Assembly: GCF_022829465.1 (NCBI RefSeq)
Contig: NZ_JAKSXZ010000097.1
Span: 62,001 to 126,000, forward strand
Reading direction: 5' to 3'
Length of the DNA: 64,000 bases
Source: Methylobacterium sp. J-067
GTDB lineage: Bacteria > Pseudomonadota > Alphaproteobacteria > Rhizobiales > Beijerinckiaceae
How positions within the stretch are numbered: position 1 is the first letter of the stretch; each line of letters starts with the position of its first letter. The position numbers were made by a program, and so were the translations under genes. Positions 35,541 to 45,457 of the stretch are shown here, piece after piece. The notes beneath the pieces are model-generated. The model ran no database searches, was not told where the DNA came from, and saw only the letters and a list, made by a program, of their open reading frames with translations.

Positions 35541-38222
35541 ATGCCGACGCCGAGAAAGCCCCGCGCTGCCGCCGCCTCGTCCTCGAAGGCCGACAAGCCG
35601 GTTCTGCAACCGCTCGACAGCCATCTGGCCGAGCTGCTGAATCCCGCGCTCAACCGCACCCGGCCGAAATCGCCGGATGTCGGCGGCGCACGGCCGGGGA
35701 AGCCGGCCGCGCGGAAGAAGGGCGGCAAAGGTTTCGCGAAGGCGCCGCAGGCCGGCTTCACCGTGGGCGACGCGGCTGAGATCGACCCCAAGCTCGCTCA
35801 GGCCCTCGGCCTCGCGGCGCCGGAGGACGACCCGGTGCCGGCGGGCGCGGCCGATGGGGAGCCCGTCACCGACGGCGGCGCCTCGGCCACGATCACGGCG
35901 CTGGAGCGGCTGCTCACGGAGGGCAACCCGCTCTTCAAGAACGGTGAGACCTGGACGCCCCACCGCCCCGAGCGCCCGGCGAAGTCAGAGGGCGGCGTCA
36001 AGTTCGTCCTGAAGTCCGAATTCTCCCCGGCGGGCGACCAGCCCACCGCCATCGCCAGCCTCGTCCAGGGGGTGCGGGAGCACGAGCGCGATCAGGTCCT
36101 GCTCGGCGTCACCGGCTCGGGCAAGACCTTCACGATGGCGAAGATCATCGAGGAGACGCAGCGCCCCGCGCTGATCCTCGCGCCGAACAAGACCCTGGCG
36201 GCGCAGCTCTACGGCGAGTTCAAGGCGTTCTTCCCCGAGAACGCCGTGGAGTATTTCGTCTCGTACTACGATTACTATCAGCCCGAGGCCTATGTCCCGC
36301 GCTCGGATACGTTCATCGAGAAGGAATCCTCGATCAACGAACAGATCGACCGGATGCGCCACTCGGCCACCCGCGCCCTGCTGGAGCGGGACGACGTGAT
36401 CATCGTCGCCTCGGTCTCGTGCATCTACGGTATCGGCTCGGTCGAGACCTACACCGCGATGTCGTTCACCGTATCGCTCGGCGAGCGCATCGAGCAGCGC
36501 CAACTGGTCGCCGACCTCGTGGCGCTCCAATACAAGCGCATCCAGTCCGATTTCGCCCGCGGCACCTTCCGGGTGCGCGGCGACGTGATCGAACTCTGGC
36601 CCGCCCACTTGGAGGATCGCGGCTGGCGGATCGGCCTGTTCGGCGACGAGATCGAATCCATCGTCGAGTTCGATCCCCTCACCGGCAAGAAGATCAGCGA
36701 TCTGAAGTTCGTGAAGGTCTACGCGAACTCGCACTATGTGACGCCGCGCCCGACGCTGCAGCAGGCGATCAAGGGCATCAAGGCCGAGCTGAACGGCCGG
36801 ATCGAAGAGTTGACCAAGATGGGTCGCCTGATCGAGGCCCAGCGCATCGACCAGCGCTGCACCTTCGACATCGAGATGATCGAGGCCACCGGCTCCTGCA
36901 ACGGCATCGAGAACTACTCACGCTATCTCACCGGCCGGAAGCCTGGCGAGCCGCCGCCGACCCTGTTCGAGTACATGCCGGACAACGCCCTCGTCTTCAC
37001 CGACGAGAGCCATGTGACTGTGCCGCAGATCGGCGGCATGTACCGGGGCGACTTCCGCCGGAAGGCGACGCTGGCCGAGTACGGCTTCCGCCTGCCTTCC
37101 TGCCTCGACAACCGCCCGCTGCGGTTCGAGGAATGGGATGCGATGCGCCCGCAATCGGTCCACGTCTCGGCGACGCCGGGCAAGTGGGAGATGGAGCAGA
37201 CCGGCGGCGTCTTCGCGGAGCAGGTGATCCGCCCCACCGGTCTCGTGGACCCGGTGATCGAGATCCGCCCGGCCCGGTCCCAGGTCGACGACCTGCTCGG
37301 CGAGGTGAAGGCCGTCGCCCAGGCCGGCTACCGGACCCTGGTGACGACGCTGACCAAGCGCATGGCCGAGGACCTCACCGAGTACCTGCACGAGAACAGC
37401 GTGCGCGTCCGCTACATGCACTCGGACATCGAAACGCTGGAGCGCATCGAAATCATCCGCGACCTGCGTCTCGGCGCCTTCGACGTGCTGATCGGCATCA
37501 ACCTGCTGCGCGAGGGCCTCGACATCCCGGAATGCGCCCTGGTGGCCATCCTCGACGCGGACAAGGAGGGCTTCCTGCGCTCCGAGACCTCACTGGTGCA
37601 GACCATCGGCCGCGCCGCCCGCAATGCGGACGCCCGCTGCATCCTCTACGCCGACAACATCACCGGCTCGATGGAGCGGGCGATGGCCGAGACGGAGCGC
37701 CGCCGCACGAAGCAGCTCGCCTATAACGAGGAGCACGGGATCACGCCGCAGAGCGTGAAGCGCGGCATCTCCGACATCCTCAACAGCGTCTACGAGCGCG
37801 ACCACGTTCAGGTCGATACCGGGCTCGCCAAGGACGCGATCACCGTCGGCCACAACCTCAAGGCGGTGCTGGCCGACCTCGAGAAGCGGATGCGCGCCGC
37901 CGCCGCCGACCTCGACTTCGAGGAGGCCGCCCGCCTGCGCGACGAGCTCAAGCGCCTTCAGGCGACGGAGCTTCTGGTCTCGGACGACCCCATGGCCCGC
38001 CAGGGCGACGTGGAGCGAGAGGCCGGTCGCTACGGCAGCAAGGGTCCGCGCGGGGGCAGCCGGATCAGCAAGCCGGACCTCGACAACATGGGCCCCGGCA
38101 CCGACCGGGAGTTGCCGGCGGACACGCCCCTTTGGCAGGAGCGCCCGAAGCCGCGCTCGACGCAAGGACTCGGCGGCCAGCGTCCGAAATACAAGGGTGG
38201 CGGCGGCCGCAAACGCGGCTGA
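35541..38222 (+). CDS. uvrB: UvrABC system protein B with long N-terminal extension
   Basis: An 893-residue DNA-repair helicase-like protein. The UvrB core begins near residue 155 ([17 protein letters not shown]), with Walker A GVTGSGKT at about 189-196, the damage-probing hairpin region ([12 protein letters not shown]) and the helicase motifs through [20 protein letters not shown] motif ([21 protein letters not shown]) lies near residue 780. The first 150 residues are Ala/Pro/Lys-rich and absent from E. coli UvrB, and a basic C-terminal tail ends in GGGGRKRG. Confidence 0.95.
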   Translation: MPTPRKPRAAAASSSKADKPVLQPLDSHLAELLNPALNRTRPKSPDVGGARPGKPAARKKGGKGFAKAPQAGFTVGDAAEIDPKLAQALGLAAPEDDPVPAGAADGEPVTDGGASATITALERLLTEGNPLFKNGETWTPHRPERPAKSEGGVKFVLKSEFSPAGDQPTAIASLVQGVREHERDQVLLGVTGSGKTFTMAKIIEETQRPALILAPNKTLAAQLYGEFKAFFPENAVEYFVSYYDYYQPEAYVPRSDTFIEKESSINEQIDRMRHSATRALLERDDVIIVASVSCIYGIGSVETYTAMSFTVSLGERIEQRQLVADLVALQYKRIQSDFARGTFRVRGDVIELWPAHLEDRGWRIGLFGDEIESIVEFDPLTGKKISDLKFVKVYANSHYVTPRPTLQQAIKGIKAELNGRIEELTKMGRLIEAQRIDQRCTFDIEMIEATGSCNGIENYSRYLTGRKPGEPPPTLFEYMPDNALVFTDESHVTVPQIGGMYRGDFRRKATLAEYGFRLPSCLDNRPLRFEEWDAMRPQSVHVSATPGKWEMEQTGGVFAEQVIRPTGLVDPVIEIRPARSQVDDLLGEVKAVAQAGYRTLVTTLTKRMAEDLTEYLHENSVRVRYMHSDIETLERIEIIRDLRLGAFDVLIGINLLREGLDIPECALVAILDADKEGFLRSETSLVQTIGRAARNADARCILYADNITGSMERAMAETERRRTKQLAYNEEHGITPQSVKRGISDILNSVYERDHVQVDTGLAKDAITVGHNLKAVLADLEKRMRAAAADLDFEEAARLRDELKRLQATELLVSDDPMARQGDVEREAGRYGSKGPRGGSRISKPDLDNMGPGTDRELPADTPLWQERPKPRSTQGLGGQRPKYKGGGGRKRG

Positions 38223-38296
38223 GCCGCCGCTGGCCGGCGCCGGCGGATGCCCCATCTACCGGGCCGCAACCCTCTCGCGGACGATACGCGCGCGCC

Positions 38297-38821
38297 ATGA
38301 CCGATCAGAAGCCCGAACTCGATTCCGACACCCTCGCCTTCGTCGGCCGGGTCTTCCAGTTCGCGCGGATGGGCCACGCCGAGGAACTGGCCACCTTGTT
38401 CGGGCAGGGCCTGCCGGCCAACCTGCGCAACGACAAGGGCGACAGCCTGCTGATGCTCGCCGCCTATAACGGGCAGCACGAGGCGACGCGGGTGATCCTC
38501 GAAGCCGGGGGCGATCCCGAACTCGCCAACGACCGGGGCCAGACGCCCCTGGCCGGAGCTGCCTTCAAGGGCGATCTGGCGATGGCCGAACTCCTCCTCG
38601 CACACAGGGCACAGGTCGATGGGGTCGGCGACGGCACCCGCACGGCGCTGATGACGGCGGCCATGTTCGACCGCACGGAGATGGTCGATCTCCTCCTCGC
38701 CCACGGCGCGAACCCGGATTTGCGCGACGCCTCCGGCCAAAGCGCCGCCGACATGGCGCGGGCCATGGGCGCGAAGGCGACACCGGACCAGCTCGACCGG
38801 GCGGCGCGGAAGGCGGGTTGA
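38297..38821 (+). CDS. Ankyrin-repeat protein
   Basis: A 174-residue protein made of about four ankyrin repeats, for example GDSLLMLAAYNGQHEATRVI, GQTPLAGAAFKGDLAMAELL and RTALMTAAMFDRTEMVDLLL. No signal peptide or membrane segment is seen. Ankyrin repeats mediate protein contacts, so no catalytic role is expected. It follows uvrB by 74 bp and precedes the PQQ dehydrogenase by 39 bp on the same strand. Confidence 0.9.
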   Translation: MTDQKPELDSDTLAFVGRVFQFARMGHAEELATLFGQGLPANLRNDKGDSLLMLAAYNGQHEATRVILEAGGDPELANDRGQTPLAGAAFKGDLAMAELLLAHRAQVDGVGDGTRTALMTAAMFDRTEMVDLLLAHGANPDLRDASGQSAADMARAMGAKATPDQLDRAARKAG

Positions 38822-38860
38822 ACCCGCACTGAAACAACAACACAACAACGGGGAAACGCC

Positions 38861-40606
38861 GTGCCGAAAGCGATCAAACTGTCGGGCGCGCTGTTCGCCC
38901 TCGCCCTGCCCGCCCACGCCGCCGAGACGGACTGGCCAGCGTTCGGGCACGACCACAGCAACCGCAACTTCTCGGAACTGACGCAGATCGACCGGGGCAA
39001 CGTCGCGACGCTGCGCCCCGCCTGGATGTTTCAGACCGGCGTGACCGGCTACTTCCAGGCGCAGCCCATCATGGTCGATGGCCTGCTCTATCTCTCGACC
39101 ACGCAGAACAACGTCGCCGCCCTGGACGCCAAATCGGGCAAGGTAGCGTGGACCTATCTCCACAAGCCGCGCACCGACAAGATCTTCGGGCCGCCCTCGA
39201 ACCGGGGCGTCGCCGTGGCGAACGGGCTCGTCTACGAGGCGACGATGGACGGGCGGCTCATCGCCCTCGACGCCAAGACCGGCAAGGTCGTGTGGGACAA
39301 GGAGGCGGTCCGCCCGGAGGAGGGCGAGACCGAGACGGCCTCCGGCCTGGCGGACAAGCTTGGCGGCAAGCCGGTGCAGGGGTCGAGCCGGCTCGGCTTC
39401 AAGATGCCGCCGCTGGTGGCCGACGGGCTGGTGATCGTCGGCGTGACCGGCGCGGGCTATGGCCTGCATGTCGAGGACCCGACGGGCGGGCTCGACGGTG
39501 GCGCGGTCGTGGGCATCGAGGGCGGCTACGGCCGCCGGGGATGGCTCGCCGCCTACGATGCCAAGACCGGTGAGGAGCGCTGGCGCTGGTACGTCACCCC
39601 CTCCGAGGGCTGGGAGGGCGGCTTCGTGGAGAAGACCGCCGACGGTGAGCCGCTGCACCGAGACATCGCCGCCGAGAAGGCGGCGGCGCCCGCCAACCGC
39701 GACGCGTGGCGGGTCGGCGGCGGCTCCCTCTGGATGACTCCGGCTTACGACCCCGCCCTCGGATTGCTGTTCCTCGGCACGGGCAACCCGGCGCCGCAGA
39801 ATTTCGGCCTCACCCGGCCGGGCGACAACCTCTACACGATGTGCCTCGTCGCCCTCGACGTGCATACGGGGACGCTGCGCTGGTACTTCCAGCAGGTGCC
39901 GCACGACGAGTGGGGCTACGACGTCGCCGCGCCGCCCTTCCTGTTCGACGGGCCGAACGGCACCAAGGCCGTCGCCTCCGCCAGCAAGACCGGCTGGATC
40001 TATGTCCACGACCGGACGAACGGGAAGCTGATCGAACGCTCGGAGCCGCTGCTCAACCAGAAGAACCTGTTCGTCCCCCCGAGCCCGGAGGGCACCGTCG
40101 TGGCGCCGGGGCCGCTCGGGGCGGTCTCGTGGCCGCCCACCGCCTATGACGGGAACCTCGCCTACGTGCAGGTCCGCCATGGGGCGACGACCTACACGGT
40201 GAACGCGGTCCCCGCCGGGCCGGGGCGCCCGGAAATCCGCTTCACCGAGACGAGCGTCGCCAAGGGTGAGCCGTCGTTCAGCACCCTCACCGCCGTCGAT
40301 CTCAACGGCGGCGGCAAGATCGCGTGGTCGGTGAAGTCCGGCAGCCGTCTGTCCGGCGGCACCCTCGCCACGGCGGGCGGGCTCGTCTTCTCCGGCGAGG
40401 AGGACGGCCATCTCGACGCGCACGATGCCGCCACCGGCCAGGTGCTGTGGCGCTTCCAGTGCGGCGCCGGCATCAGCGGCCCGGCCATGACCTACGCCAT
40501 CGACGGACGGCAATACGTCGCCGTGGCGGCCGGCGGCGCGTCCTACACGCAATCGGCCGGGTTCGGCACGGGCGATGCCCTCGTGGTGTTCACTCTGCCG
40601 GAATAG
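38861..40606 (+). CDS. PQQ-dependent alcohol/aldehyde dehydrogenase
   Basis: A 581-residue periplasmic quinoprotein. A signal peptide ends at AHA (residue 20). Beta-propeller repeats with the tryptophan-docking pattern (NVAALDAKSGKVAWTY, LIALDAKTGKVVWDK, AHDAATGQVLWRFQ) follow. No C-terminal haem motif is present, so electrons go to a separate carrier. At the active-site region the sequence is HDEWGYD (W351), where methanol dehydrogenase has WDYA. The GTG start has GGGGAAA upstream. It is not MxaF or XoxF proper; substrate is undetermined. Confidence 0.85.
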   Translation: MPKAIKLSGALFALALPAHAAETDWPAFGHDHSNRNFSELTQIDRGNVATLRPAWMFQTGVTGYFQAQPIMVDGLLYLSTTQNNVAALDAKSGKVAWTYLHKPRTDKIFGPPSNRGVAVANGLVYEATMDGRLIALDAKTGKVVWDKEAVRPEEGETETASGLADKLGGKPVQGSSRLGFKMPPLVADGLVIVGVTGAGYGLHVEDPTGGLDGGAVVGIEGGYGRRGWLAAYDAKTGEERWRWYVTPSEGWEGGFVEKTADGEPLHRDIAAEKAAAPANRDAWRVGGGSLWMTPAYDPALGLLFLGTGNPAPQNFGLTRPGDNLYTMCLVALDVHTGTLRWYFQQVPHDEWGYDVAAPPFLFDGPNGTKAVASASKTGWIYVHDRTNGKLIERSEPLLNQKNLFVPPSPEGTVVAPGPLGAVSWPPTAYDGNLAYVQVRHGATTYTVNAVPAGPGRPEIRFTETSVAKGEPSFSTLTAVDLNGGGKIAWSVKSGSRLSGGTLATAGGLVFSGEEDGHLDAHDAATGQVLWRFQCGAGISGPAMTYAIDGRQYVAVAAGGASYTQSAGFGTGDALVVFTLPE

Positions 40607-40610
40607 AGCC

Positions 40611-41792
40611 TCACGCGCTGGCGCGCACCGCCGGGGCGGGCTGCGTGCGGAAGGGACGGGCGCCGCGCAGGATGCGGCGCCGGGCCGGCTCCTCCACCAG
40701 CAGATGGGCCAGCGTCGCCGCCACGAGGCTCGTGAGGCTGGCGAGGCCGATCCCGAACCAGGGATGGCCCGCGAGCCAGCCGTGCAGCACGACCTTGTCG
40801 GCAGTGTTCAGCATCGCGAAGACCGGGATGTGCAGCAGGTACAGGGCGAAGGAGATCTTGCCCAGGAACACCAGCGGCCGGGAGCAGAGCGGCCCCCGCC
40901 GCATCGCGGCGCAAGCCAGGATCAGCGGGGCCCAGGCGAGCATCGTGATGCCATTGTGCAGGATCGGGTTCGGAATGTAGCCGTTGCCGGCGACGATCAG
41001 CACCCCGAACCCGGCCGCCGCCGCGAGGAGGAGCGGGCTCGGCAGGCGCGCATGGCGCCACGCCACATAGAGCAGCAGCCCCGCGATGAATTCCGGCAGA
41101 TGCAGGAGGGGGAAGTACTTCACGAACTCGGCCAGCAGCACCGGCCGCATGCCGCCGGCCTCCGGCGCGATCAACGAGACACCGCCGCTCGACGCCTGCC
41201 AGACCGAGGTCGCGAGCGCGGCGGAGGCGACCCAGAAGGCGAGGGTGGCGAGCGCGATGCGCTTCGGGTTGCGCAGCACCAGCGGCAGCAGGATCGGGAA
41301 CAGGGCGTAGAAGAAGAACTCCACCGAGACGGACCAGCTCGGGCAATTGAGCGAGCAGGCCGCCCCCGGCACCCAGGCATGGAGGCCGAGGGGCGCGAGC
41401 ACCGCGCCGGAGGCCATGAGCGCCTTCAACGGCATCGGCTGCTTGACCACCCACGCGAGGAACCACGGAACGTGGATCACGAGCGCCAGCAGGAAGAGCG
41501 GGTACACCCGCGCGAACCGTGCCCGGTAGAACAGCGCGCGGGCCTGCGGCTGGCCGAGATCCGCGTCGCGGTAATTGTAGGCGAGGATGAAACCCGAGAG
41601 CAGGAAGAAGAACGTGACGCCCGAATAGCCGAGCCCGATGAAGCCACCGCCACTCATGTCCGGGAAGTAGTACGGCGTATAGTGGAATGCCACGACATAG
41701 GCCGCCGCGAAGAAACGCAGGGCTGTAAGGGCAGGAAGCGCCTCAACCTTCGCGTGAATAGCGATGGCGGGTGTCGAGCGCGAATCGAACAT
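40611..41792 (-). CDS. Acyltransferase-3 family membrane protein (OafA/YrhL-like)
   Basis: A 393-residue integral membrane acyltransferase with about ten hydrophobic segments. The N-terminal LTALRFFAAAYVVAFHYTP carries the family arginine and histidine, and FFLLSGFILAY matches the conserved second segment. Such enzymes add acetyl or other acyl groups to sugars of O-antigen, exopolysaccharide or Nod factors. ATG at 41792 is preferred over an upstream frame to 41867. It lies downstream of the O-antigen-ligase-like gene, which suggests a shared polysaccharide. Confidence 0.85.
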   Translation of the reverse strand: MFDSRSTPAIAIHAKVEALPALTALRFFAAAYVVAFHYTPYYFPDMSGGGFIGLGYSGVTFFFLLSGFILAYNYRDADLGQPQARALFYRARFARVYPLFLLALVIHVPWFLAWVVKQPMPLKALMASGAVLAPLGLHAWVPGAACSLNCPSWSVSVEFFFYALFPILLPLVLRNPKRIALATLAFWVASAALATSVWQASSGGVSLIAPEAGGMRPVLLAEFVKYFPLLHLPEFIAGLLLYVAWRHARLPSPLLLAAAAGFGVLIVAGNGYIPNPILHNGITMLAWAPLILACAAMRRGPLCSRPLVFLGKISFALYLLHIPVFAMLNTADKVVLHGWLAGHPWFGIGLASLTSLVAATLAHLLVEEPARRRILRGARPFRTQPAPAVRASA

Positions 41793-41949
41793 GGCGGAAT
41801 CGTCCGGATTGCGCCGCTGACCGGACGATTCCGTCCGCTGATCCCGGCACTTTAGCGAGCATAGCAAGTTGGCGCTACGCGTTGATCTAAAATCTCTCGC
41901 TAAAAGCCGCTAGCCACACTTATCGATAATTAGCCCTACCGGCGGGTGC

Positions 41950-43272
41950 TTACACGATCACCGGGCGGACGGTGAGCATCCGCAATCCGGCGATGGCCAT
42001 GACGATCATGCCGAAGGCCGGCGTGTTCGGATTGAACAGGATCGTCTCCAACGACGCGGAGAGCAGCACCATCTGCCACAACCGCAGGAAGAGTTCGGCG
42101 GACGGATCGGTGGACCCCTGGGGGAGCCGGTAGAGGAAGTCCCGCGTCGGCAGGGCGATGAAGACGATCAGGGTCAGCACGAAGCCCGGCAGGCCCATGG
42201 CGAGGGCGGCGTCGAGGAAAGAATTGTGCGCCTGGGTCGCCATCTGCACCCAGTTCGAATCCGGGTTCACCACCGAGGCGTAGACGGTGCGCTCCGTGAG
42301 CCAGAAGGCGCCGAAGCCGAAGCCGGTCAGCGGCTTGTCGGCGATGTTGTCGATGGCGAAGGTCCAGATCTCGTTGCGCGCCGTGAAGGTCGCGTCGGGG
42401 AGAACGACGTCGAGGACGGCGCGCACCGGCGGCAGGACGATGGAGCCGATGGTGATGGTCATCAGCACCATGACCGGCCCGACGAGCAGCACCAAGCGTG
42501 CCATGCGGGACCGGAGGATTCCGCAGAGCCACGAGAGGCCGAGCACCATCACCAGGGTGATCATCGGCGTCTTCGATCCGCTGCCGATCAGGAAGATCCC
42601 GGCGGAGACGACCATGGTCCAGCCGAGCCAACGGCTGCGGACGGCGGCGATGAACAGGCCGAAGATGACGAGGATCGTCATCGCCATGCCGGCCTCGTTC
42701 TTGTGCGAGAAGATCCCGCGCCACAGGCCGTCATGGCCGATCTCGCCCGTCAGGTCGAAATGCGAGTGGATCGTCAGGCCGGGCACGAGCACGAGGCCGA
42801 GATAGCTGGAAATCAGCACCGTGAAACCGGCCATCGCGAAGGCGTCGGCCAGTTGTCGCGCCGAACGGGCGACGGCCAGAAGGCTCACCGCGAGGAAGGC
42901 GGCGATGACGTAGAGGGCGAGGCGGCGCAAGGACAGGAGCGGGTCGCTCGCGAGCAGCGAGGTCGTCAGCAGCCACGCCCCGAACAGGAGCACGGACTTC
43001 GTCGCCATCGGCCGCAGACGCTGGAGGCCGAGATGCCACACCAGCGGGATGCCGACGAGGATCATCGAGCCGAACAGGAGCTGCGTCGCGAGGCTCCCGC
43101 CCTCGACCTCGCCGAGGGGCGTCGGGGCGCTCAGGTCCGTGAACCACGCATGGTTCAGCAGGGCCACGAGCACGAAGACCATGTAGGACAGGCGCAGGAC
43201 ATCCGGCAGGTCGCGTGCGCGACTTGACGCCGGTTGGCTCGCGGAGAAGACGGTCTCGGTCGCCGTGCTCAC
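41950..43272 (-). CDS. O-antigen ligase/polymerase-like membrane protein (ExoQ/Wzy-like)
   Basis: A 440-residue protein with about ten to twelve membrane segments and a large periplasmic loop. The loop has the ligase/polymerase pattern WRGIFSHKNEAGMAM, ARNEIWTFAIDNIADKPLTG, GFGFGAFW and the conserved AHNSFLDAAL with its histidine. This matches ExoQ-type exopolysaccharide polymerases. It precedes the acyltransferase by 157 bp on the same strand; no glycosyltransferases adjoin it here. Confidence 0.83.
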   Translation of the reverse strand: MSTATETVFSASQPASSRARDLPDVLRLSYMVFVLVALLNHAWFTDLSAPTPLGEVEGGSLATQLLFGSMILVGIPLVWHLGLQRLRPMATKSVLLFGAWLLTTSLLASDPLLSLRRLALYVIAAFLAVSLLAVARSARQLADAFAMAGFTVLISSYLGLVLVPGLTIHSHFDLTGEIGHDGLWRGIFSHKNEAGMAMTILVIFGLFIAAVRSRWLGWTMVVSAGIFLIGSGSKTPMITLVMVLGLSWLCGILRSRMARLVLLVGPVMVLMTITIGSIVLPPVRAVLDVVLPDATFTARNEIWTFAIDNIADKPLTGFGFGAFWLTERTVYASVVNPDSNWVQMATQAHNSFLDAALAMGLPGFVLTLIVFIALPTRDFLYRLPQGSTDPSAELFLRLWQMVLLSASLETILFNPNTPAFGMIVMAIAGLRMLTVRPVIV

Positions 43273-43385
43273 AGGTCAGACTCGCCGATGCCGACGGGAG
43301 ATTAATCCGACGGGAGGCTCATACCTTAGCGCGGCGGCCTATCAGCAAAAGCTAACGCCTTCGCGATCGACGCGATAATCTTTTG

Positions 43386-44315
43386 TTAGGGTTGAAGTTT
43401 TACGGCCCGGGCCGGATCGGTCATCGTATACTGCGTCCGCCCGGCCGCCTGCCGCATCAGGAACGACGACATCTCGGCCAATTCCGGCGCCTTCGAGCGG
43501 AAGGTGACGGAAAGGGCGAGCACCGTGTCCTTGTGGTCGAGGCCGCGATAGACCCGTTCCTGCACCGGAACGTTGGCGGCCCGCAGGCGCGCGGCCAGCG
43601 CCGCCGTGTGGCGCGGCTTGACGGTGGTGTCTTCGTCGCCCGTCGCGAGGAAGGTCGGCGGCGAGAGCGGGCCGGTGAAGGTCATTGGCTGGGTCTGGGC
43701 CAAGTCGGCGGCCTGCCCGAAGACCTTGCGGGTGGTGTCGGTGTCGAGGGGCAGGAAGTCGTAGGGACCGGACAGGCCGGCGACCGCGCGGATCACCTTC
43801 GGATCGACCCCGACGCCTTCGAGGTAGCGCGGGTCGAGGGCTAGCATCACCGCGTTGTAGGCGCCCGCCGAATGGCCGGCGAGGACGATCCGGCGCGGGT
43901 CGCCGCCATAGGTCGCGATGTTGTCGCGCACCCAGGCGATGGCGGCGGCGCCGTCGTTCAGGAAATCGGGGAAGCGTGCCTGCGGGTAGAGCCGGTAATC
44001 CGGCAGCACCGTCACGAAGCCCTGCGCGGCGAGCGCTTGGCCGACGAAGGCATAATCGTCCTTCGAGCCGCTGTCCCAGGAGCCGCCGTAGAAGAACACG
44101 AGGACCGGGGCGGATTCCGGCGCCGTCACGGGCACGTAGACGTCGAGCGTGTGGCGGGGGCCCTTGCCGAACTCCCTGTCCCGCGCCGCCAGCCGGCCGC
44201 CGGAATCGCGGGGGCCGATCGCGTCGAAAAGCGAGAGGGGGGATGCGTTGGAGAAGCCCAGGGCCGCGAGCCCCAGGCAGATCAGGCTGGCAAAGGCGGT
44301 GAGGAGTCGTGTCAT
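43386..44315 (-). CDS. Alpha/beta hydrolase, esterase-like, exported
   Basis: A 309-residue protein with a signal peptide (about 20 residues). The nucleophile motif is GHSAGAYNAV (serine near 169). Later residues fit the acid (ATGDEDTTV) and histidine (GLDHKDTV) of the triad. The oxyanion-hole stretch reads FFYGGSWDSG, with Tyr where hormone-sensitive-lipase relatives have His. Similar enzymes act on carboxyl esters. It is a single gene downstream of nothing obviously related. Confidence 0.83.
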   Translation of the reverse strand: MTRLLTAFASLICLGLAALGFSNASPLSLFDAIGPRDSGGRLAARDREFGKGPRHTLDVYVPVTAPESAPVLVFFYGGSWDSGSKDDYAFVGQALAAQGFVTVLPDYRLYPQARFPDFLNDGAAAIAWVRDNIATYGGDPRRIVLAGHSAGAYNAVMLALDPRYLEGVGVDPKVIRAVAGLSGPYDFLPLDTDTTRKVFGQAADLAQTQPMTFTGPLSPPTFLATGDEDTTVKPRHTAALAARLRAANVPVQERVYRGLDHKDTVLALSVTFRSKAPELAEMSSFLMRQAAGRTQYTMTDPARAVKLQP

Positions 44316-44400
44316 ATCCCGTCCGGTTGCGCCGTTCCCCGCGAAGAATCACCCGCCTCGGGGCAGATTGATGACGCAGGCGTGGCGCTGAGAAAATATT

Positions 44401-45345
44401 TCACGTCCGCAGCACGAAACAGGCGCCGCCCACGCGGCGGATCTTCCCGCACAGATTGTCCGCCGCCTGCCGCGTCTCGGCCGGGATCCGGATGCGGTAG
44501 AAGGCGCGCGTCCCCCGGTTGCGCAGGCGCGTGCCGATGATCATCGGGCGCACCTCGCCGATCACCCCGGCATAGGTGCTGCGCGCCCGCGAGAAGCTTT
44601 GCAGCGCCAGCGTCTTCGAGAAATTTCCCGCGAGCTGGATGCCCCAGGGCGCGGCCGGGCCCTCCGTGCCGCCCAGCGCGAAGCGGTCGCCACGGTTGGG
44701 CATCCGCAGGGCGGCGGTGACCTGCAGGCAGGTCTGCGGCTTCTCCGGCGCGGCCGTCGTGTCGGCGGGCTTCGGCGCCGGAGCGCCGCCCTCGGGGAAC
44801 TCGATCTTGCCGCTCGATGGGGTGCGCCACTCCTCCGGCGGGCGGCCGGTGATGGACAGCACGTAGGCGCGGGTCTCGGCCGGAAGCCCGCCGCTGCCCG
44901 CTAGCCAGTTGCTCACCCGCGTCGGGCCGCCATTGTAGGCCGCCGCCGCGAGGCCGAGATTGCCGAATTGCCGCTTCAAGTCCGCGAGGAGATGCGCCGC
45001 GTGCGGGATGGCCTGTTCCGGGTCGAACGGATCGAGCAGCCCCCGCTCCTTCGCCGTGCCCGGCATGAATTGCGCGACGCCCTGCGCCCCAGCCGGGCTC
45101 ACGACGCCGACGCGGAAGCTCGATTCCCGCCAGATCAGGCGGGTGAGGAAGGCCACGGGCAGATCCCGCGATTTCGCGGAGTCGTCGATCAGCCGGCAGA
45201 GCGCCTGCTCGACGGTCTCCGTCGCGCCCTCGGACGGGACGGCGGCCACGGGCAGGGCCGATCCCGGCAGGAGCAGGAGGGCCAAGCCGACACGGAGCGC
45301 CGGAGACACGGGGCGGGGCAGGGGAATCACGCTCTCCGACAGCAT
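44401..45345 (-). CDS. SLT-type lytic transglycosylase with C-terminal SPOR domain
   Basis: A 314-residue peptidoglycan lyase. After a signal peptide (cleavage near AVA-VP) comes the soluble lytic transglycosylase domain, with catalytic glutamate in RLIWRESSFRVG, and GAQGVAQFMPGTA and AAAYNGGPTRVSNWL motifs. The last 85 residues (WGIQLAGNFSKTLALQSFSR to GACFVLRT) form a SPOR-like repeat, so it is probably recruited to septal glycan. ATG at 45345 is preferred; TTG at 45372 is also open. It is the second SPOR-tailed wall enzyme in the window. Confidence 0.88.
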   Translation of the reverse strand: MLSESVIPLPRPVSPALRVGLALLLLPGSALPVAAVPSEGATETVEQALCRLIDDSAKSRDLPVAFLTRLIWRESSFRVGVVSPAGAQGVAQFMPGTAKERGLLDPFDPEQAIPHAAHLLADLKRQFGNLGLAAAAYNGGPTRVSNWLAGSGGLPAETRAYVLSITGRPPEEWRTPSSGKIEFPEGGAPAPKPADTTAAPEKPQTCLQVTAALRMPNRGDRFALGGTEGPAAPWGIQLAGNFSKTLALQSFSRARSTYAGVIGEVRPMIIGTRLRNRGTRAFYRIRIPAETRQAADNLCGKIRRVGGACFVLRT

Positions 45346-45457
45346 CCCGCGATCCGGGCGACGCCGCCGCAACTAGAGCCGGGATTCCCCCGATCAATGC
45401 AAGTCGGTCGCGGAGGCCGGCACTGTGACGCGGGAGCGTCCGCGCTATAAGGCCCCC

